Part shown: positions 9,023 through 20,818 of the stretch, one piece after another
Layout of the letters: each line of letters opens with the position of its first letter
Numbering within the stretch: position 1 is the first letter of the stretch
Assembly (NCBI GenBank): GCA_028284665.1
Contig: JANQRG010000042.1
Location: forward strand, 124,001-188,000
Reading direction: 5' to 3'
Origin: Croceivirga sp.
Lineage (GTDB): Bacteria > Bacteroidota > Bacteroidia > Flavobacteriales > Flavobacteriaceae
Length of the DNA stretch: 64,000 nt
Translations under genes and position numbers: made by a program
The notes under the pieces: model-generated
The model's database searches: none
Told to the model about the DNA's origin: nothing
What the model saw: only the letters and a program-made list of their open reading frames with translations

Positions 9023-9832
9023 ATGGAACGTAAAGTTGTCTTAATTACGGGAGGTTCTTCAGGGATTGGTGAATCCATCGGAAAATACCTTTCATCTCAT
9101 GGGTATTATGTTTACGGGACCACACGGAATTTGACAGAGAACAGCAGTTCCGGAGACTTTGAATTACTGGAGCTAGACGTTCGGGAACAGGAATCAATTG
9201 ATCGGACGGTTCAATATATCATGGCCACCCATGGAAGATTAGATGTTTTGGTAAACAATGCCGGAGTGGGGATTACCGGTCCTCTGGAAGAAACCCCTAT
9301 GGCGGAAATTACGAAAGCCTTTGATATCAATTTTAATGGTCCTATTCGGATGATTAAAAATGTGTTGCCACACATGCGCGCTCAAAAAAGTGGTTTAATA
9401 ATCAACATTACTTCTATTGCCGGGTATATGGGGCTTCCTTTTCGCGGAATATATTCTTCAACCAAAGCAGCTCTTGAGATTGCAACAGAAACATTGCGTA
9501 TGGAACTCAAGGAATTTGGAGTAGAAGTAACCAATATTGCCCCAGGCGATTTTGCTACAAACATCGCTGCAGGGAGATTTCACGTACCCGCCAATGATGA
9601 TTCCCCATACCGAAGTACCTATCAACACGCCCTGGCCTTGATGAATAAAGATGTTGATGCGGGAGAAGATCCGATTATTGTAGCAAAACAGGTTTTCCGG
9701 ATCATTCAAGGCCAAAAGCCCCGGGTGCGATACCCGGTAGGTGCTTTTTTACAAAAGCTTTCCATCTTCTTAAAGAAAATTTTACCTGGCAAGTACTACG
9801 AACGATTGCTTATGAATCATTATAAATTGTAG
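9023..9832 (+). CDS. Short-chain dehydrogenase/reductase
   Basis: Cytosolic NAD(P)-dependent oxidoreductase of the classical SDR family. From the ATG at 9023 ([11 protein letters not shown]) it is 269 residues; an upstream in-frame ATG would run into the SRP RNA terminator. Motifs: TGGSSGIG cofactor loop, NNAGVG, catalytic Ser in ITSIAGY, and YSSTK. The C-terminal extension after PRVRYPVGA resembles retinol-dehydrogenase-like SDRs acting on lipophilic substrates. Substrate not identifiable. The transaldolase gene starts 23 bp downstream, so the two are likely cotranscribed. Confidence 0.88.
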   Translation: MERKVVLITGGSSGIGESIGKYLSSHGYYVYGTTRNLTENSSSGDFELLELDVREQESIDRTVQYIMATHGRLDVLVNNAGVGITGPLEETPMAEITKAFDINFNGPIRMIKNVLPHMRAQKSGLIINITSIAGYMGLPFRGIYSSTKAALEIATETLRMELKEFGVEVTNIAPGDFATNIAAGRFHVPANDDSPYRSTYQHALALMNKDVDAGEDPIIVAKQVFRIIQGQKPRVRYPVGAFLQKLSIFLKKILPGKYYERLLMNHYKL

Positions 9833-9855
9833 ATTTATCAACAAATTCTGAACAT

Positions 9856-10512
9856 ATGAAGTTTTTTATCGATACCGCTAATCTTGATCAAATTAACGAA
9901 GCTCAGCAACTAGGTGTTTTAGATGGAGTAACCACCAACCCTTCTTTGATGGCCAAAGAAGGTATTACGGGGCATGATAATATCCTTAAACACTACATTG
10001 CTATTTGTGAAATAGTGGATGGGGATGTCTCTGCTGAGGTTGTAGCGACCGATTTTGACGGTATCGTAAAGGAAGGAGAGGCACTGGCAGAACTGCACGA
10101 GCAAATTGTGGTTAAGGTACCTATGATCAAAGACGGTGTTAAGGCGCTGAAATATTTCTCAGATAAAGGGATAAGAACCAATTGTACTTTGGTATTCTCT
10201 CCCGGACAGGCACTTTTAGCGGCAAAAGCCGGTGCTACCTATGTATCACCTTTTTTAGGCCGTTTGGACGATATTTCAACCGATGGTTTGAATCTGATTT
10301 CCGAAATACGACTTATCTACGATAACTACGGTTTCGAAACTCAGATCTTGGCAGCCTCCATCCGGCATACTATGCATGTTATTGACTGCGCAAAGATTGG
10401 AGCAGATGTTATGACAGGGCCCCTTTCAGCTATAGAAGGTTTGTTAAAGCATCCCCTTACAGATATAGGATTGGAGAAGTTTCTGGCGGACTACAAAAAG
10501 GGAAACGCTTAA
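9856..10512 (+). CDS. fsa: Transaldolase / fructose-6-phosphate aldolase family protein
   Basis: 218-residue small-type transaldolase (TalC/FSA group). It opens with [20 protein letters not shown] and [13 protein letters not shown]. The Schiff-base Lys is in [10 protein letters not shown] and the C-terminal half carries [30 protein letters not shown]. Known family roles are dihydroxyacetone transfer in the pentose phosphate pathway or reversible fructose-6-phosphate cleavage; sequence alone does not choose between them. Confidence 0.9.
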   Translation: MKFFIDTANLDQINEAQQLGVLDGVTTNPSLMAKEGITGHDNILKHYIAICEIVDGDVSAEVVATDFDGIVKEGEALAELHEQIVVKVPMIKDGVKALKYFSDKGIRTNCTLVFSPGQALLAAKAGATYVSPFLGRLDDISTDGLNLISEIRLIYDNYGFETQILAASIRHTMHVIDCAKIGADVMTGPLSAIEGLLKHPLTDIGLEKFLADYKKGNA

Positions 10513-10588
10513 AAAGGTTAGCTTTTGGGGTTCCATAAGTAACTTATTCCCATTTGGTTGGAATGATATGGCTTTCCTTTTATAACAT

Positions 10589-11992
10589 TTAAAAGTCAGC
10601 AGAAGCAAGGTAAAAAACGTTTGCAAAGGCATTAACGATCAAGGTGTCTTCGGAAATAATACATTTGTTGAGCCCATCAACTATAAGCGCATTTTGCGTT
10701 TCTTTAAAATCCGTACTTCTGTACTGATCTTCTGTGGATACGCCATTTTCATCCAATAGGGCTAACCATTCGAGTCTGCCAGTCTGTAAACTTATCCCCG
10801 TGAATTGATGCTTCGGATAGCGTTTCTTTAGTTTTGCGATACGTTTTGTGACATTTCTAAAATGTCTTTTCTGGTCTGAAGTCCAGAAGTAGAAGATAGT
10901 ATTAGTTCCTTTGGCAATTTCTTTTAACGAAACAGGGTTTGCATCGGCGTCCTCTAAAACAAGGTCTGGTAATTCGCGTTGTGGCTGAAGGTTTTGAATG
11001 CCTTTGTACAGGTGTTTAATTTCTTCTTTATGGGCTTCACTGGTACTTAGCGCTTCAAACTTAGTAATGAACAAATCACATTCTTTATTTGCCTCGTGTA
11101 CCTTTAGCAAATAATCCATAGCCACGTTTCGAAACAGATTATCTCGAAGTTTGGGTTCAGTAACTAGGCTGTCTATTAAGGCTAGTTTATGCTTGTTTAG
11201 ATGTAATTGCTGCTGCGAAGTTGAAAATTCCTCCATGCCACAATACTTGCTGCATAGGGTGTAGGAAAGATTTCCGAAATGATGTTTTAAGAAGTCATAG
11301 TAGGGTTTGAAAAAAGTAAGTTCCGAATTGTTCAAATCAACCGTCTTGCGATGTTTATAAAATTCAGCATCCAACTTATGTATCGTAGTTTCACCGGTTT
11401 TTTTCTTATGATAAAAAGGATATTTCTCTTTATAGAGGAAACTATTGTAATCTATCGCCGCCCGTGCAATTTCATGTGCTTTTTCCGAGAGTTCAGTAGT
11501 CGTCAGTAGTTGTTCCAGCTCATCTAGTTTTTGATGGCGAAGGGAGTCGATCTTATCGCTAAATTCTTTAGGGGGGAGCGGGTAATACGAATAAACAAGG
11601 GGTTCTTCATCCTCATAGGTCAGGAACATTTCTATCATTAAATTGTTCACTTCCTCGTTGTCTCCGGAAAACACCAATGACTCATCAAAATACGCTGGTG
11701 AGGCGTTTAGGCGGATAATAACACTATCTCCTTTCTCGAAATAGATGTATTGTTGTTGTGGAGCATGATCAAAATGGTGTAGCCCTTCTTCCACTGCTGT
11801 AAGTCTGAAGGAAAAACGACTGTTTTCATCCAGTTTAGCGGAGTCTACTACGATATCATCCCTAAACAATACCACATAATCACTGGTAGGATTTACAATT
11901 TCCCCAGTAAAATATACCGTGGTATCGTCCGCTTTTTTTTCTTCACAAGAAAAAACACCAATAAGAGTGAAGACGAGTAAAAGTTGCCTCAT
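10589..11992 (-). CDS. TlpA-like thioredoxin-fold lipoprotein lacking the CxxC motif
   Basis: 467 residues with a lipoprotein signal (MRQLLLVFTLIGVFSCEEKK). The N-terminal domain resembles the DUF4369-like beta domain of Bacteroidota TlpA proteins (YFTGEIVNPTSDYVVLFRDD), followed by a helical middle and a C-terminal thioredoxin fold (LPDLVLEDADANPVSLKEIA, TIFYFWTSDQKRHFRNV). Where the redox WCxxC should be it has FWTSDQKRH, so thiol-disulfide chemistry is not expected. Probably a periplasmic or surface protein with a binding role. Stands alone between convergent and divergent neighbours. Confidence 0.8.
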   Translation of the reverse strand: MRQLLLVFTLIGVFSCEEKKADDTTVYFTGEIVNPTSDYVVLFRDDIVVDSAKLDENSRFSFRLTAVEEGLHHFDHAPQQQYIYFEKGDSVIIRLNASPAYFDESLVFSGDNEEVNNLMIEMFLTYEDEEPLVYSYYPLPPKEFSDKIDSLRHQKLDELEQLLTTTELSEKAHEIARAAIDYNSFLYKEKYPFYHKKKTGETTIHKLDAEFYKHRKTVDLNNSELTFFKPYYDFLKHHFGNLSYTLCSKYCGMEEFSTSQQQLHLNKHKLALIDSLVTEPKLRDNLFRNVAMDYLLKVHEANKECDLFITKFEALSTSEAHKEEIKHLYKGIQNLQPQRELPDLVLEDADANPVSLKEIAKGTNTIFYFWTSDQKRHFRNVTKRIAKLKKRYPKHQFTGISLQTGRLEWLALLDENGVSTEDQYRSTDFKETQNALIVDGLNKCIISEDTLIVNAFANVFYLASADF

Positions 11993-12126
11993 ACATTAAT
12001 TAAGTCAAGCAAAGCTAAACATCGGAAAAAAAGCGGGCTGTTAACGAGCAGTTAAATGTTGTTAAACCGTAGAATTTAAGGGTCTAAATACCTTTTTAAT
12101 ATGCTATTTAGGGTGCATATTTTAAT

Positions 12127-12134
12127 TACTTTTG
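12127..12134 (+). promoter_or_regulatory. Candidate -7 box of the ABC-F gene
   Basis: TACTTTTG matches TAnnTTTG exactly and lies 23 bp before the ABC-F start codon. No good TTG is present at -33, so this is a partial match only. Confidence 0.5.
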
Positions 12135-12145
12135 CCGGAAAATAA

Positions 12146-13786
<1,641 letters not shown>

Positions 13787-13792
13787 GAGGCC

Positions 13793-14512
13793 TTATGCAT
13801 TAAAGTATTTACTATTCCAGATCGCCGGATTGAAGTTTTTTCCAAGCGCAAATCCATAGAAAATTACAATGGCACCGATGGATTTAAACATGAAAAAGAA
13901 CATCATCCAGAATTCTGCGGCAGTATTTTGCTTCGAAAAAAGGCCATTAGGAATGAGTAGTGTGGCAAAGTAGCTAATGATCAAGGTAGTTATAGCCAGG
14001 TTTACGACATTTTTGAAGGGCCATACCAATACCTTCCTAAACGCATGTAAATCATTTCCCCATTTGTGAATAAGGTAGTAGTATCCATTGCCAATCGGGG
14101 CAAAAAGAAGGGGGTCGTCCTTATCTTCCAATTTAAACAGTTTGGAAGGCGCCATGATCTTAAAACCTTTTAGTTCCGTATTATGCTCCTTTTCCAGTGC
14201 TTTTATTTTGGCAATTGCAGCGTTTGGAATTTTACCTTTAAAGTATTTTGAATCTAAAAAACGAAGGCGATAATCAATACAGATCTTTTTAAGCTGGTCG
14301 ATATGATAAATCCGTTCAGTTTCCAAAGCGTCAAAGACAAAGCTATTGGTTGTACCATTGCCAGGTGCAGCTAAGGTTTTGGCGATTTTTTGCTCCTTTT
14401 TGGTATCACGTTCCAGGATGTGATAGACGTCTTTTAATACGCGCTCTTCTAAAACCTCTTTATCTCTAAGTCTCGAAAGTTTATCCTGAATATTGGTTTT
14501 CTGGAAAATCAT
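13793..14512 (-). CDS. Hypothetical protein with two C-terminal membrane segments
   Basis: 239 residues, no recognised family. The first 150 residues are charged and helical, cytosolic-looking (LSRLRDKEVLEERVLKDVYHIL, KIKALEKEHNTELKGFKIMAPS). Two hydrophobic segments follow (NLAITTLIISYFATLLIP and FWMMFFFMFKSIGAIVIFYGFA), then a short tail. The stop lies 6 bp from the convergent ABC-F stop. A membrane-anchored cytosolic domain is inferred; function unknown. Confidence 0.72.
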   Translation of the reverse strand: MIFQKTNIQDKLSRLRDKEVLEERVLKDVYHILERDTKKEQKIAKTLAAPGNGTTNSFVFDALETERIYHIDQLKKICIDYRLRFLDSKYFKGKIPNAAIAKIKALEKEHNTELKGFKIMAPSKLFKLEDKDDPLLFAPIGNGYYYLIHKWGNDLHAFRKVLVWPFKNVVNLAITTLIISYFATLLIPNGLFSKQNTAAEFWMMFFFMFKSIGAIVIFYGFALGKNFNPAIWNSKYFNA

Positions 14513-14735
14513 AGCAGTTCTTTTTCAGCAATTTTACTCAAAGTTACCGAATCGAATCATTTCCCTAAAGTTCGATCGTTTTTGTTAAACGTTAATATTT
14601 TGTTAATTTCTATATAATGCATTGTTCTAATTCAGCTAATACCCACTAATGTGTTACCTTGTCGAAGTTATTAGCATTTCATCGATGATGTGCAATTAGC
14701 TATGGTAAAATCCCAAACCTTCAACAAGAACACCT

Positions 14736-15311
14736 ATGAAATTCCCCCAGATCGCTACCTACTTAACACTGCTAGTGATTTTTTCCCTGTTTGGACACTC
14801 CCTCGTTGCACAGACCAATTCGCTAACACCGGTACAGGCGGGTTTATTTTTGACAACAGATAAAACAATTGCTGAAGCTACCTTGGCCTCTAAGGATCAT
14901 CAGACCCTGTACGCTGCGGTTAAGGCTACGGAGTTGGAGACGACTTTGAAAACCAGTGGGCCCTTTACGGTTTTTGCCCCCTCGGACAGTGCTTTTGCCA
15001 GGTTTACTACAGAAGAATTGAACAGCCTTTTTAAATCGGAGAACAAAGGAAAGTTGAAATCCTTATTAACGTATCATATCGTTGCCGGAAATCTGACAGC
15101 ATCAAAAATACTATTGGCCATGTGCAGGGGAAATGGGAAAGCTATATTCACCTCTGTACAAGGGAATAAGATTACGGCCACTATGGAAGGAACAGACATT
15201 ATACTTACCGATAGTCTCGGGAACTCCGCAAAAATTATTTCTGCCGATTCTAGCTTACGAAATGGAGTGATTCATGAGATAGACAGTGTTATCCTGCCTT
15301 CCCGGATTTGA
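14736..15311 (+). CDS. Fasciclin (FAS1) domain protein, exported
   Basis: 191 residues with an N-terminal signal peptide (LTLLVIFSLFGHSLVAQ) and one FAS1 domain. The two conserved FAS1 segments are visible: GPFTVFAPSDSAFARF near residue 88 and the LLTYHIVAGNLTASKILLAM stretch, ending with RNGVIHEIDSVILP. FAS1 domains are adhesion modules; in Bacteroidota they are usually periplasmic or surface-exposed. Monocistronic, convergent with pheT. Confidence 0.9.
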   Translation: MKFPQIATYLTLLVIFSLFGHSLVAQTNSLTPVQAGLFLTTDKTIAEATLASKDHQTLYAAVKATELETTLKTSGPFTVFAPSDSAFARFTTEELNSLFKSENKGKLKSLLTYHIVAGNLTASKILLAMCRGNGKAIFTSVQGNKITATMEGTDIILTDSLGNSAKIISADSSLRNGVIHEIDSVILPSRI

Positions 15312-15341
15312 TTCAACTGTCACAGGGTGCCGTATATATCC

Positions 15342-17753
15342 TTACCGCAAAGTGGCTCCTATTTTTTCTTCGTATTGTTTTTGAAGTCTGGACATTACCT
15401 GATTAATATGTTTTTCGGTGAGTGTGGTCTTGAAGTCCTGGAGTGTAAAACTGACCGCATATGATTTTTTTCCCTCAGGAAGATTCTTTCCATAGTAGAC
15501 ATCAAACAGGGTCACATCCTTCAGCAGCTTCCTTTCGGTTTGGAATGCGATTTCCCGGATGTCCTGAAAAGAAACATTCTCATGCACTAACAATGCGAAA
15601 TCGCGCTTTACCTTTGGATATTTGGGGATTTCATCCAGCGTAATTTGGCCACCTTTCTGTATCGATTTCCGTATGTTGCTCCATTGAAGATCAGCATAAA
15701 AAACCGGTTCTTTGATATCTTTTTGTTTTGTAATGGTCTCAGCGACAAGGCCAAATTCGGCTAGAATCAGATCCTTACAGGTCAAGCGAAGCCCTTCGGA
15801 GAGGATTGGATCCGTTATTGGGAGCTCCCGAAGCCCATGAATTCCAATGCGTTCCAATGCTGAGGTAAGAATTCCCTTTAGGTAAAAGAAATCTGTTCGG
15901 CGACTCCCTGATATCCAATGCTCCTCGTTGTGGTTACCCATTATGTATAGTGCCAATCGTTCCTCTTCAGTATAGCTGGCATTTTCATGAGTATATACCT
16001 TACCAAATTCAAAAAACTTAAGATTGGTATTTTTTCGGTTAAGATTGTAGCTTAAACAATCCAAACCGGTATACAGCATTGAGGTTCGCATAGCGGCAAG
16101 ATCTGAACTTAAGGGGTTCACTATCGCTATCGTCGGGGCAAGTTGCTGCTCTTTTTCTTCTACCAGACTATTGGTTATTATCTCAAAAAAGCCATTTGCA
16201 GCCAGGTAATTGCCAATGATATCTTGCAACTTGTGGTTTTCCAGTTTTGAACTATGGGCAATTGAAGCTGTGATTTTGGGATGCACTTGGATATTATCGT
16301 AGCCGTACACTCTAAGGATCTCTTCAATTACGTCAACCTCCCGTTCTACATCGGTCCGGTAAGAGGGAATGGTTACCCCTAAACCAGCTTCGGTAACGCT
16401 GTTCACCTTAATCTCCAGAGCAGTAAGAATGGCCTTTATGGTATCCTTTGGGATTTCATGCCCGATGAGCTTATTTATTTTTTCATAAGTAATCAGTACT
16501 TGGTGGTCTTTCTTTTTTACCGGATAAAGATCTACGATATCCGAACTGATCTCACCTCCAGCCACTTCTTTTATTAATGTGGCCGCTCTTTTTAGCGCGT
16601 ATTCGGCCAGGTTAATATCAATGCCTCGTTCAAAACGGAAAGACGCATCGGTATTTAGACCATGTCGCTTAGCCGTCTTGCGTATGGAAACGGGATCAAA
16701 ATAGGCACTCTCCAGAAAGATAGCTGTTGTGTCCTCGGTGACTCCTGAATGAATTCCCCCAAAAACGCCTGCAATACACATCGGTTTTTCCCCATCACAA
16801 ATCATTAGGTCTTCTTCATGAAGTTCTCGTTCTATACCATCCAGTGTAATAAATTTGGTTCCTTTTTCCAGTGTTTTCACCACCACCTTTTCTCCTTTTA
16901 TTTTTGCTGCGTCAAAAGCGTGTAAGGGTTGTCCAAGCTCATGCAACACATAATTGGTAATGTCCACAATGTTATTGATTGGGGAAAGCCCAATGGCTTG
17001 AAGCCTATTTTTTAGCCAATCCGGAGACTCCTGGACGAGAACGTTTCTAAGGGTTACTCCACAATATCGAGGGGATTTTTCTTTGTCTTCGACTTCTACA
17101 TTGATTTTGAGGGAACGATTATCAACGGAAAAATGACTAGTTGATGGGGTGATGATCTTTTGATATATCTCAAATTGTTCTAACCCGGCTTTGAGGTCGC
17201 GTGCCACGCCAAAATGGCTCATGGCATCTGATCGGTTAGGGGTAAGTCCAATTTCGAATACTTCGTCATTTTCTACCTCAAGCAGGGATGCTAAAGGAGT
17301 TCCCGGGATAAGACTATTGTCCAATACCATTATGCCATCATGACTGTCTCTAAGTCCGAGCTCGTCTTCTGCACAGATCATTCCATGACTTTCTTCGCCC
17401 CGTATTTTCCCTTTTTTAATCTCCCAGGCTTCACCTTCTTTGGTGTACAACTTTGTCCCGATAGTAGCGACCGGAACCTTTTGACCTGCCGCTACATTGG
17501 GGGCTCCACAGACGATTTGAAGCGGACGGATTTCTCCGATATCCACCAGGGTAAGTTGCAAACGGTCGGCGTTAGGATGCTTTTTGCATTTCAGCACATG
17601 ACCAACGACAACGCCCTTTAGCCCGCCCTTAATCGACTCAAATCTTTCGATACCTTCTACCTCTAAACCCAGGTTCGTAAGGAGTTTTGCGGTTTTTTCC
17701 GCATTCCATTCAAGCTTTAAGAACTGCTTCAGCCAGTTGAAAGAGATTTTCAT
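15342..17753 (-). CDS. pheT: Phenylalanyl-tRNA synthetase beta subunit
   Basis: 803 residues, normal size for bacterial PheT. It carries the N-terminal MKISFNWLKQFL and the tRNA-binding EMAP-like domain (VGHVLKCKKHPNADRLQLTLVDIG). Then come the B3/B4 editing core (GLTPNRSDAMSHFGVARDL, GVFGGIHSGVTEDTTAIFLESAYF), B5, the catalytic-like fold (SLVEEKEQQLAPTIAIVNPLSSDLAAMR) and the anticodon-binding FDX-ACB domain at the C-terminus (YPKVKRDFALLVHE). It forms the alpha2-beta2 enzyme with PheS, which is not in this window. A good promoter lies just upstream. Confidence 0.98.
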   Translation of the reverse strand: MKISFNWLKQFLKLEWNAEKTAKLLTNLGLEVEGIERFESIKGGLKGVVVGHVLKCKKHPNADRLQLTLVDIGEIRPLQIVCGAPNVAAGQKVPVATIGTKLYTKEGEAWEIKKGKIRGEESHGMICAEDELGLRDSHDGIMVLDNSLIPGTPLASLLEVENDEVFEIGLTPNRSDAMSHFGVARDLKAGLEQFEIYQKIITPSTSHFSVDNRSLKINVEVEDKEKSPRYCGVTLRNVLVQESPDWLKNRLQAIGLSPINNIVDITNYVLHELGQPLHAFDAAKIKGEKVVVKTLEKGTKFITLDGIERELHEEDLMICDGEKPMCIAGVFGGIHSGVTEDTTAIFLESAYFDPVSIRKTAKRHGLNTDASFRFERGIDINLAEYALKRAATLIKEVAGGEISSDIVDLYPVKKKDHQVLITYEKINKLIGHEIPKDTIKAILTALEIKVNSVTEAGLGVTIPSYRTDVEREVDVIEEILRVYGYDNIQVHPKITASIAHSSKLENHKLQDIIGNYLAANGFFEIITNSLVEEKEQQLAPTIAIVNPLSSDLAAMRTSMLYTGLDCLSYNLNRKNTNLKFFEFGKVYTHENASYTEEERLALYIMGNHNEEHWISGSRRTDFFYLKGILTSALERIGIHGLRELPITDPILSEGLRLTCKDLILAEFGLVAETITKQKDIKEPVFYADLQWSNIRKSIQKGGQITLDEIPKYPKVKRDFALLVHENVSFQDIREIAFQTERKLLKDVTLFDVYYGKNLPEGKKSYAVSFTLQDFKTTLTEKHINQVMSRLQKQYEEKIGATLR

Positions 17754-17772
17754 TGCCGGGTTTTAAAGTCTG

Positions 17773-17803
17773 CAAAGATAAAACTTTGGCGTGTTACATT
17801 CAA
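17773..17803 (-). promoter_or_regulatory. Promoter of pheT
   Basis: On the minus strand: TTG (17803-17801), 20 bp, then TATCTTTG (17780-17773), a perfect TAnnTTTG box. It lies 20 bp before the pheT start, giving a very short leader, so no room for a leader-based control element. Confidence 0.75.
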
Positions 17804-17881
17804 TTTGGAAAATATGTAACAATTTTATGATACCCGTAAGGAAGTTGTTATATTTTCGATTGTTAGAAAAGAACTACAGAT

Positions 17882-19105
17882 ATGAAAAAAATAGTACTTG
17901 TTTTTCTGGGCGCACTTTGGGGGTTTTCCTGTTCTTCGCCTGTCCAAAAGGAATTGCTGGTGGGTTCCTGGCATGCAGAGATGCAGGTGTCGGATACCCA
18001 GCGCTTACCTTTTGATATGGTTCTTCAAAAAACTACTGATGGTCATTTTCTGATACAACTAAAAAATGCCGAAGAAGTGATTGAAGTCGACGAAATAACA
18101 ACATGGGGTGATTCTATCCTGATAAAGATGCCTGTTTTTGAAGGCTATATCTCGGGAACTTTTACAGACAGTACCATTGTAGGGTCTTTTAATAAAGAAA
18201 GCCTGGAACGCTACGTTCCCGTAGTAGCTAAATACGGTGAACGCCCCAGATTTACGGTAAACACTACTCCGGCTTTTGATGTTTCAGGTATCTGGGAGAC
18301 CGAATTTGATTATGACACGGAACAACCCTATCCCGCCAAAGGGATTTTTTCACAAACCGGGGACAAAGTCACAGGAACCTACCGGACCAAAACCGGTGAT
18401 TATCGCTATTTGGAAGGGGTAGTGGATGGGGATAGCTTAAAATTATCCACTTTTGATGGTGCCCATGTATTCCTTTTTGTAGCAAAACTAAAGGACAGTA
18501 CTATGGTAGGGAAATTCTATTCCGGCAATCATTATACAGAAAACTTTATTGCCAGGCGAAACGCTGATTTTGAGCTTCCCGATGCCAACACCTTGACCTT
18601 CCTGAAAGAAGGGTATACGTCATTGGATTTTACCTTTCCGGATGAGAATGGAAGCCCTGTAAGCCTTTCAGATCCGGCATTTACCGATAAGGTGGTTTTA
18701 GTACAGATTATGGGAACCTGGTGTCCGAATTGCCTGGACGAAACACGTTTTTACGTAGACTATCTAAAAAACAACCCTGATACCGATCTGCAAGTTGTGG
18801 CGTTAGCTTTTGAGTATGCTAAAACCGAAGAAAAGGCTTTTGAGGGAATACAACGATTGCGGGACAGGGTAGGGGTGGAGTACCCTATCTTATTAGCCCA
18901 AGTAGGTACTTCCAACAAAACCAAAGCGAATGAAAAATTGCCCATGTTGAACCACGTATTATCGTATCCTACAACCATTTACATTGATAAGAAAGGGGAG
19001 GTTCGAAAAATACATACGGGTTTCAATGGTCCCGCTACAGGGGAGAAACACGAAGCTTTTAAGGAGGATTTTCAGGCAACTTTACAGGAGCTTCTTGCGG
19101 AATAA
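17882..19105 (+). CDS. TlpA-family thiol-disulfide oxidoreductase, lipoprotein
   Basis: 407 residues. The signal MKKIVLVFLGALWGFSCSS has a lipobox-like Cys. The N-terminal two thirds is a beta-rich domain with repeated lipocalin-like strands (FDVSGIWETEFDYD, GDKVTGTYRTKTGDYRYLEGVVDGD). The C-terminal thioredoxin fold has the redox motif in GTWCPNCLDE and the cis-Pro region LSYPTTIYIDKKGEV. Expected to act as a periplasmic or surface reductase. Convergent with leuB, with a 5-bp gap between stops. Confidence 0.9.
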   Translation: MKKIVLVFLGALWGFSCSSPVQKELLVGSWHAEMQVSDTQRLPFDMVLQKTTDGHFLIQLKNAEEVIEVDEITTWGDSILIKMPVFEGYISGTFTDSTIVGSFNKESLERYVPVVAKYGERPRFTVNTTPAFDVSGIWETEFDYDTEQPYPAKGIFSQTGDKVTGTYRTKTGDYRYLEGVVDGDSLKLSTFDGAHVFLFVAKLKDSTMVGKFYSGNHYTENFIARRNADFELPDANTLTFLKEGYTSLDFTFPDENGSPVSLSDPAFTDKVVLVQIMGTWCPNCLDETRFYVDYLKNNPDTDLQVVALAFEYAKTEEKAFEGIQRLRDRVGVEYPILLAQVGTSNKTKANEKLPMLNHVLSYPTTIYIDKKGEVRKIHTGFNGPATGEKHEAFKEDFQATLQELLAE

Positions 19106-19110
19106 TTCTA

Positions 19111-20229
19111 TCAGATAATGGTAGATTTCCCTAAACCAATATTCTCGTCGTTCATATTGAGGTCATCGTGGTTATCCACTACATTATCCGCAACAAAATC
19201 CCCCACATGATTGGTCCCGTACTTACTATCGGGATTCAGGTCCGGGGTGACTACGCCTTTCTTCAATGCCTTATCTACCGCTTCACGAACCGCCATAGCT
19301 TCTTCAAACAACTGAAAATGTTCCAATAACATGGCCGCAGATAATATGGAGGCAACAGGATTTGCGATATCTTTTCCGGTAGCTTGCGGGTACGAACCGT
19401 GGATAGGTTCAAAAAGTGCATTTTCGTCTCCAACAGAAGCTGATGCCAACAAACCGATAGATCCTCCGATTACACTTGCTTCATCCGAAATAATGTCACC
19501 AAACATATTTTCGGTCAGGATGACGTCAAATTGACTCGGATTTAGAATGATCTGCATAGCGGCATTATCCACGAAAAGGAAATCCAGAGTAACTTCCGGA
19601 TAACTTTCCCCTATTTTCGAAACCACTTTTCGCCATAATCTTGAAGATTCCAACACGTTGGCTTTGTCTACAAGGGTGAGTTTATGGTTACGGTTTTTTG
19701 CTGCCTTAAAGGCCAGATGGGCGATACGACTAATTTCCTTTTCTGAATACTCGCATAGATCAGAAGCAACTGTGCCAGCGTCATTGAGTTTCTTCTCTCC
19801 AAAATAGATACCTCCGGTTAACTCTCTATAAATGGTAAAATCGGTTCCTGAAATGATATCCTCTTTCAAGGGAGATTTGCTAATTAGTGTTGGAAACACT
19901 TTAACCGGCCGAATATTGGTGAAAAGCCCTAACTCCTTACGCAGTTTCAGCAATCCTTGTTCCGGCCGCACCTTGGCCTTGGGATCATTATCATATTTCG
20001 GGTCGCCGATAGCACCAAAAAGAACGGCATCTGCTTCTTTACAAAGGGCAAGGGTTTCGTCCGGCAAAGGATTACCGGTCATATCTATAGCGATAGCCCC
20101 AACCGGAGCTTTCTTGAATACAAATTGGTGATTAAACGATTCTTCTACCGCCTCCAGGCATTTTACCGCTTGGGTAAGCACCTCTGGTCCAATGCCATCT
20201 CCTGGCAACAAAGCAATATTCAATTTCAT
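19111..20229 (-). CDS. leuB: 3-isopropylmalate dehydrogenase
   Basis: Oxidatively decarboxylates 3-isopropylmalate with NAD+ in leucine synthesis. From the ATG at 20229 it is 372 residues (MKLNIALLPGDGIGPEV), beginning directly after the leuD stop; the alternative in-frame ATG at 20250 would overlap leuD. Family motifs: DAVLFGAIGDPKYD, FTIYRELTGGIYFGEKK, DKANVLESSRLWRKV, ILTENMFGDIISDEASVIGGS and the C-terminal FEPIHGSYPQATGKDIANP. Last gene of the leu operon. Confidence 0.97.
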   Translation of the reverse strand: MKLNIALLPGDGIGPEVLTQAVKCLEAVEESFNHQFVFKKAPVGAIAIDMTGNPLPDETLALCKEADAVLFGAIGDPKYDNDPKAKVRPEQGLLKLRKELGLFTNIRPVKVFPTLISKSPLKEDIISGTDFTIYRELTGGIYFGEKKLNDAGTVASDLCEYSEKEISRIAHLAFKAAKNRNHKLTLVDKANVLESSRLWRKVVSKIGESYPEVTLDFLFVDNAAMQIILNPSQFDVILTENMFGDIISDEASVIGGSIGLLASASVGDENALFEPIHGSYPQATGKDIANPVASILSAAMLLEHFQLFEEAMAVREAVDKALKKGVVTPDLNPDSKYGTNHVGDFVADNVVDNHDDLNMNDENIGLGKSTII

Positions 20230-20230
20230 A

Positions 20231-20818
20231 CTATGCGTTTTGCTGTTCAAAAGCCGTTATCACCTCTCGTTTACTAATGAGAAAATCAATATCATCGTAC
20301 CCGTTTATCAGGCACATCTTTTTATAAGGATCAATATCAAATTTTTGACGGATCCCTAAGGCTTCTACCACCAGTTCCTGATGGGGAAGATCTACAAAAA
20401 ACTCCGTATCCGGCTTTTCAGTTATCAGGTTAAGCAGGGACTTCAATTGATCGTTCGGTATAACGATAGGAAGGATACCGTTGTTGAGGGCATTCCCCTT
20501 AAAGATATCGGCAAAATAGCTCGAGATCACTACTTTAAACCCATAGTCTTCCAAGGCCCAGGCTGCGTGTTCCCTGCTGGAGCCACAACCAAAATTTTCT
20601 CCCGCAACCAGTATGTTGCCCGAATACTGAGTATTGTTAAGCACAAAACCGGCGTTTACCGTCCCATCTTTATGATAGCGCCAATCCCGAAAAAGATTTT
20701 CCCCAAATCCTATTTTGTCCGTCGCTTTAAGAAAACGGGCGGGAATGATTTGGTCTGTATCCACATTTTCTATAGGTAGGGGAACCGCCGTAGAAGTAAA
20801 GGTTTCGAACTTTTGCAT
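20231..20818 (-). CDS. leuD: 3-isopropylmalate dehydratase small subunit
   Basis: 195 residues, typical LeuD size. It provides the swivel domain of isopropylmalate isomerase with LeuC. Motifs: PIENVDTDQIIPARFLK, AGENFGCGSSREHAAWAL, and NNGILPIVIPNDQ. The ATG at 20818 overlaps the leuC stop by one base, so the subunits are coupled. Confidence 0.97.
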   Translation of the reverse strand: MQKFETFTSTAVPLPIENVDTDQIIPARFLKATDKIGFGENLFRDWRYHKDGTVNAGFVLNNTQYSGNILVAGENFGCGSSREHAAWALEDYGFKVVISSYFADIFKGNALNNGILPIVIPNDQLKSLLNLITEKPDTEFFVDLPHQELVVEALGIRQKFDIDPYKKMCLINGYDDIDFLISKREVITAFEQQNA

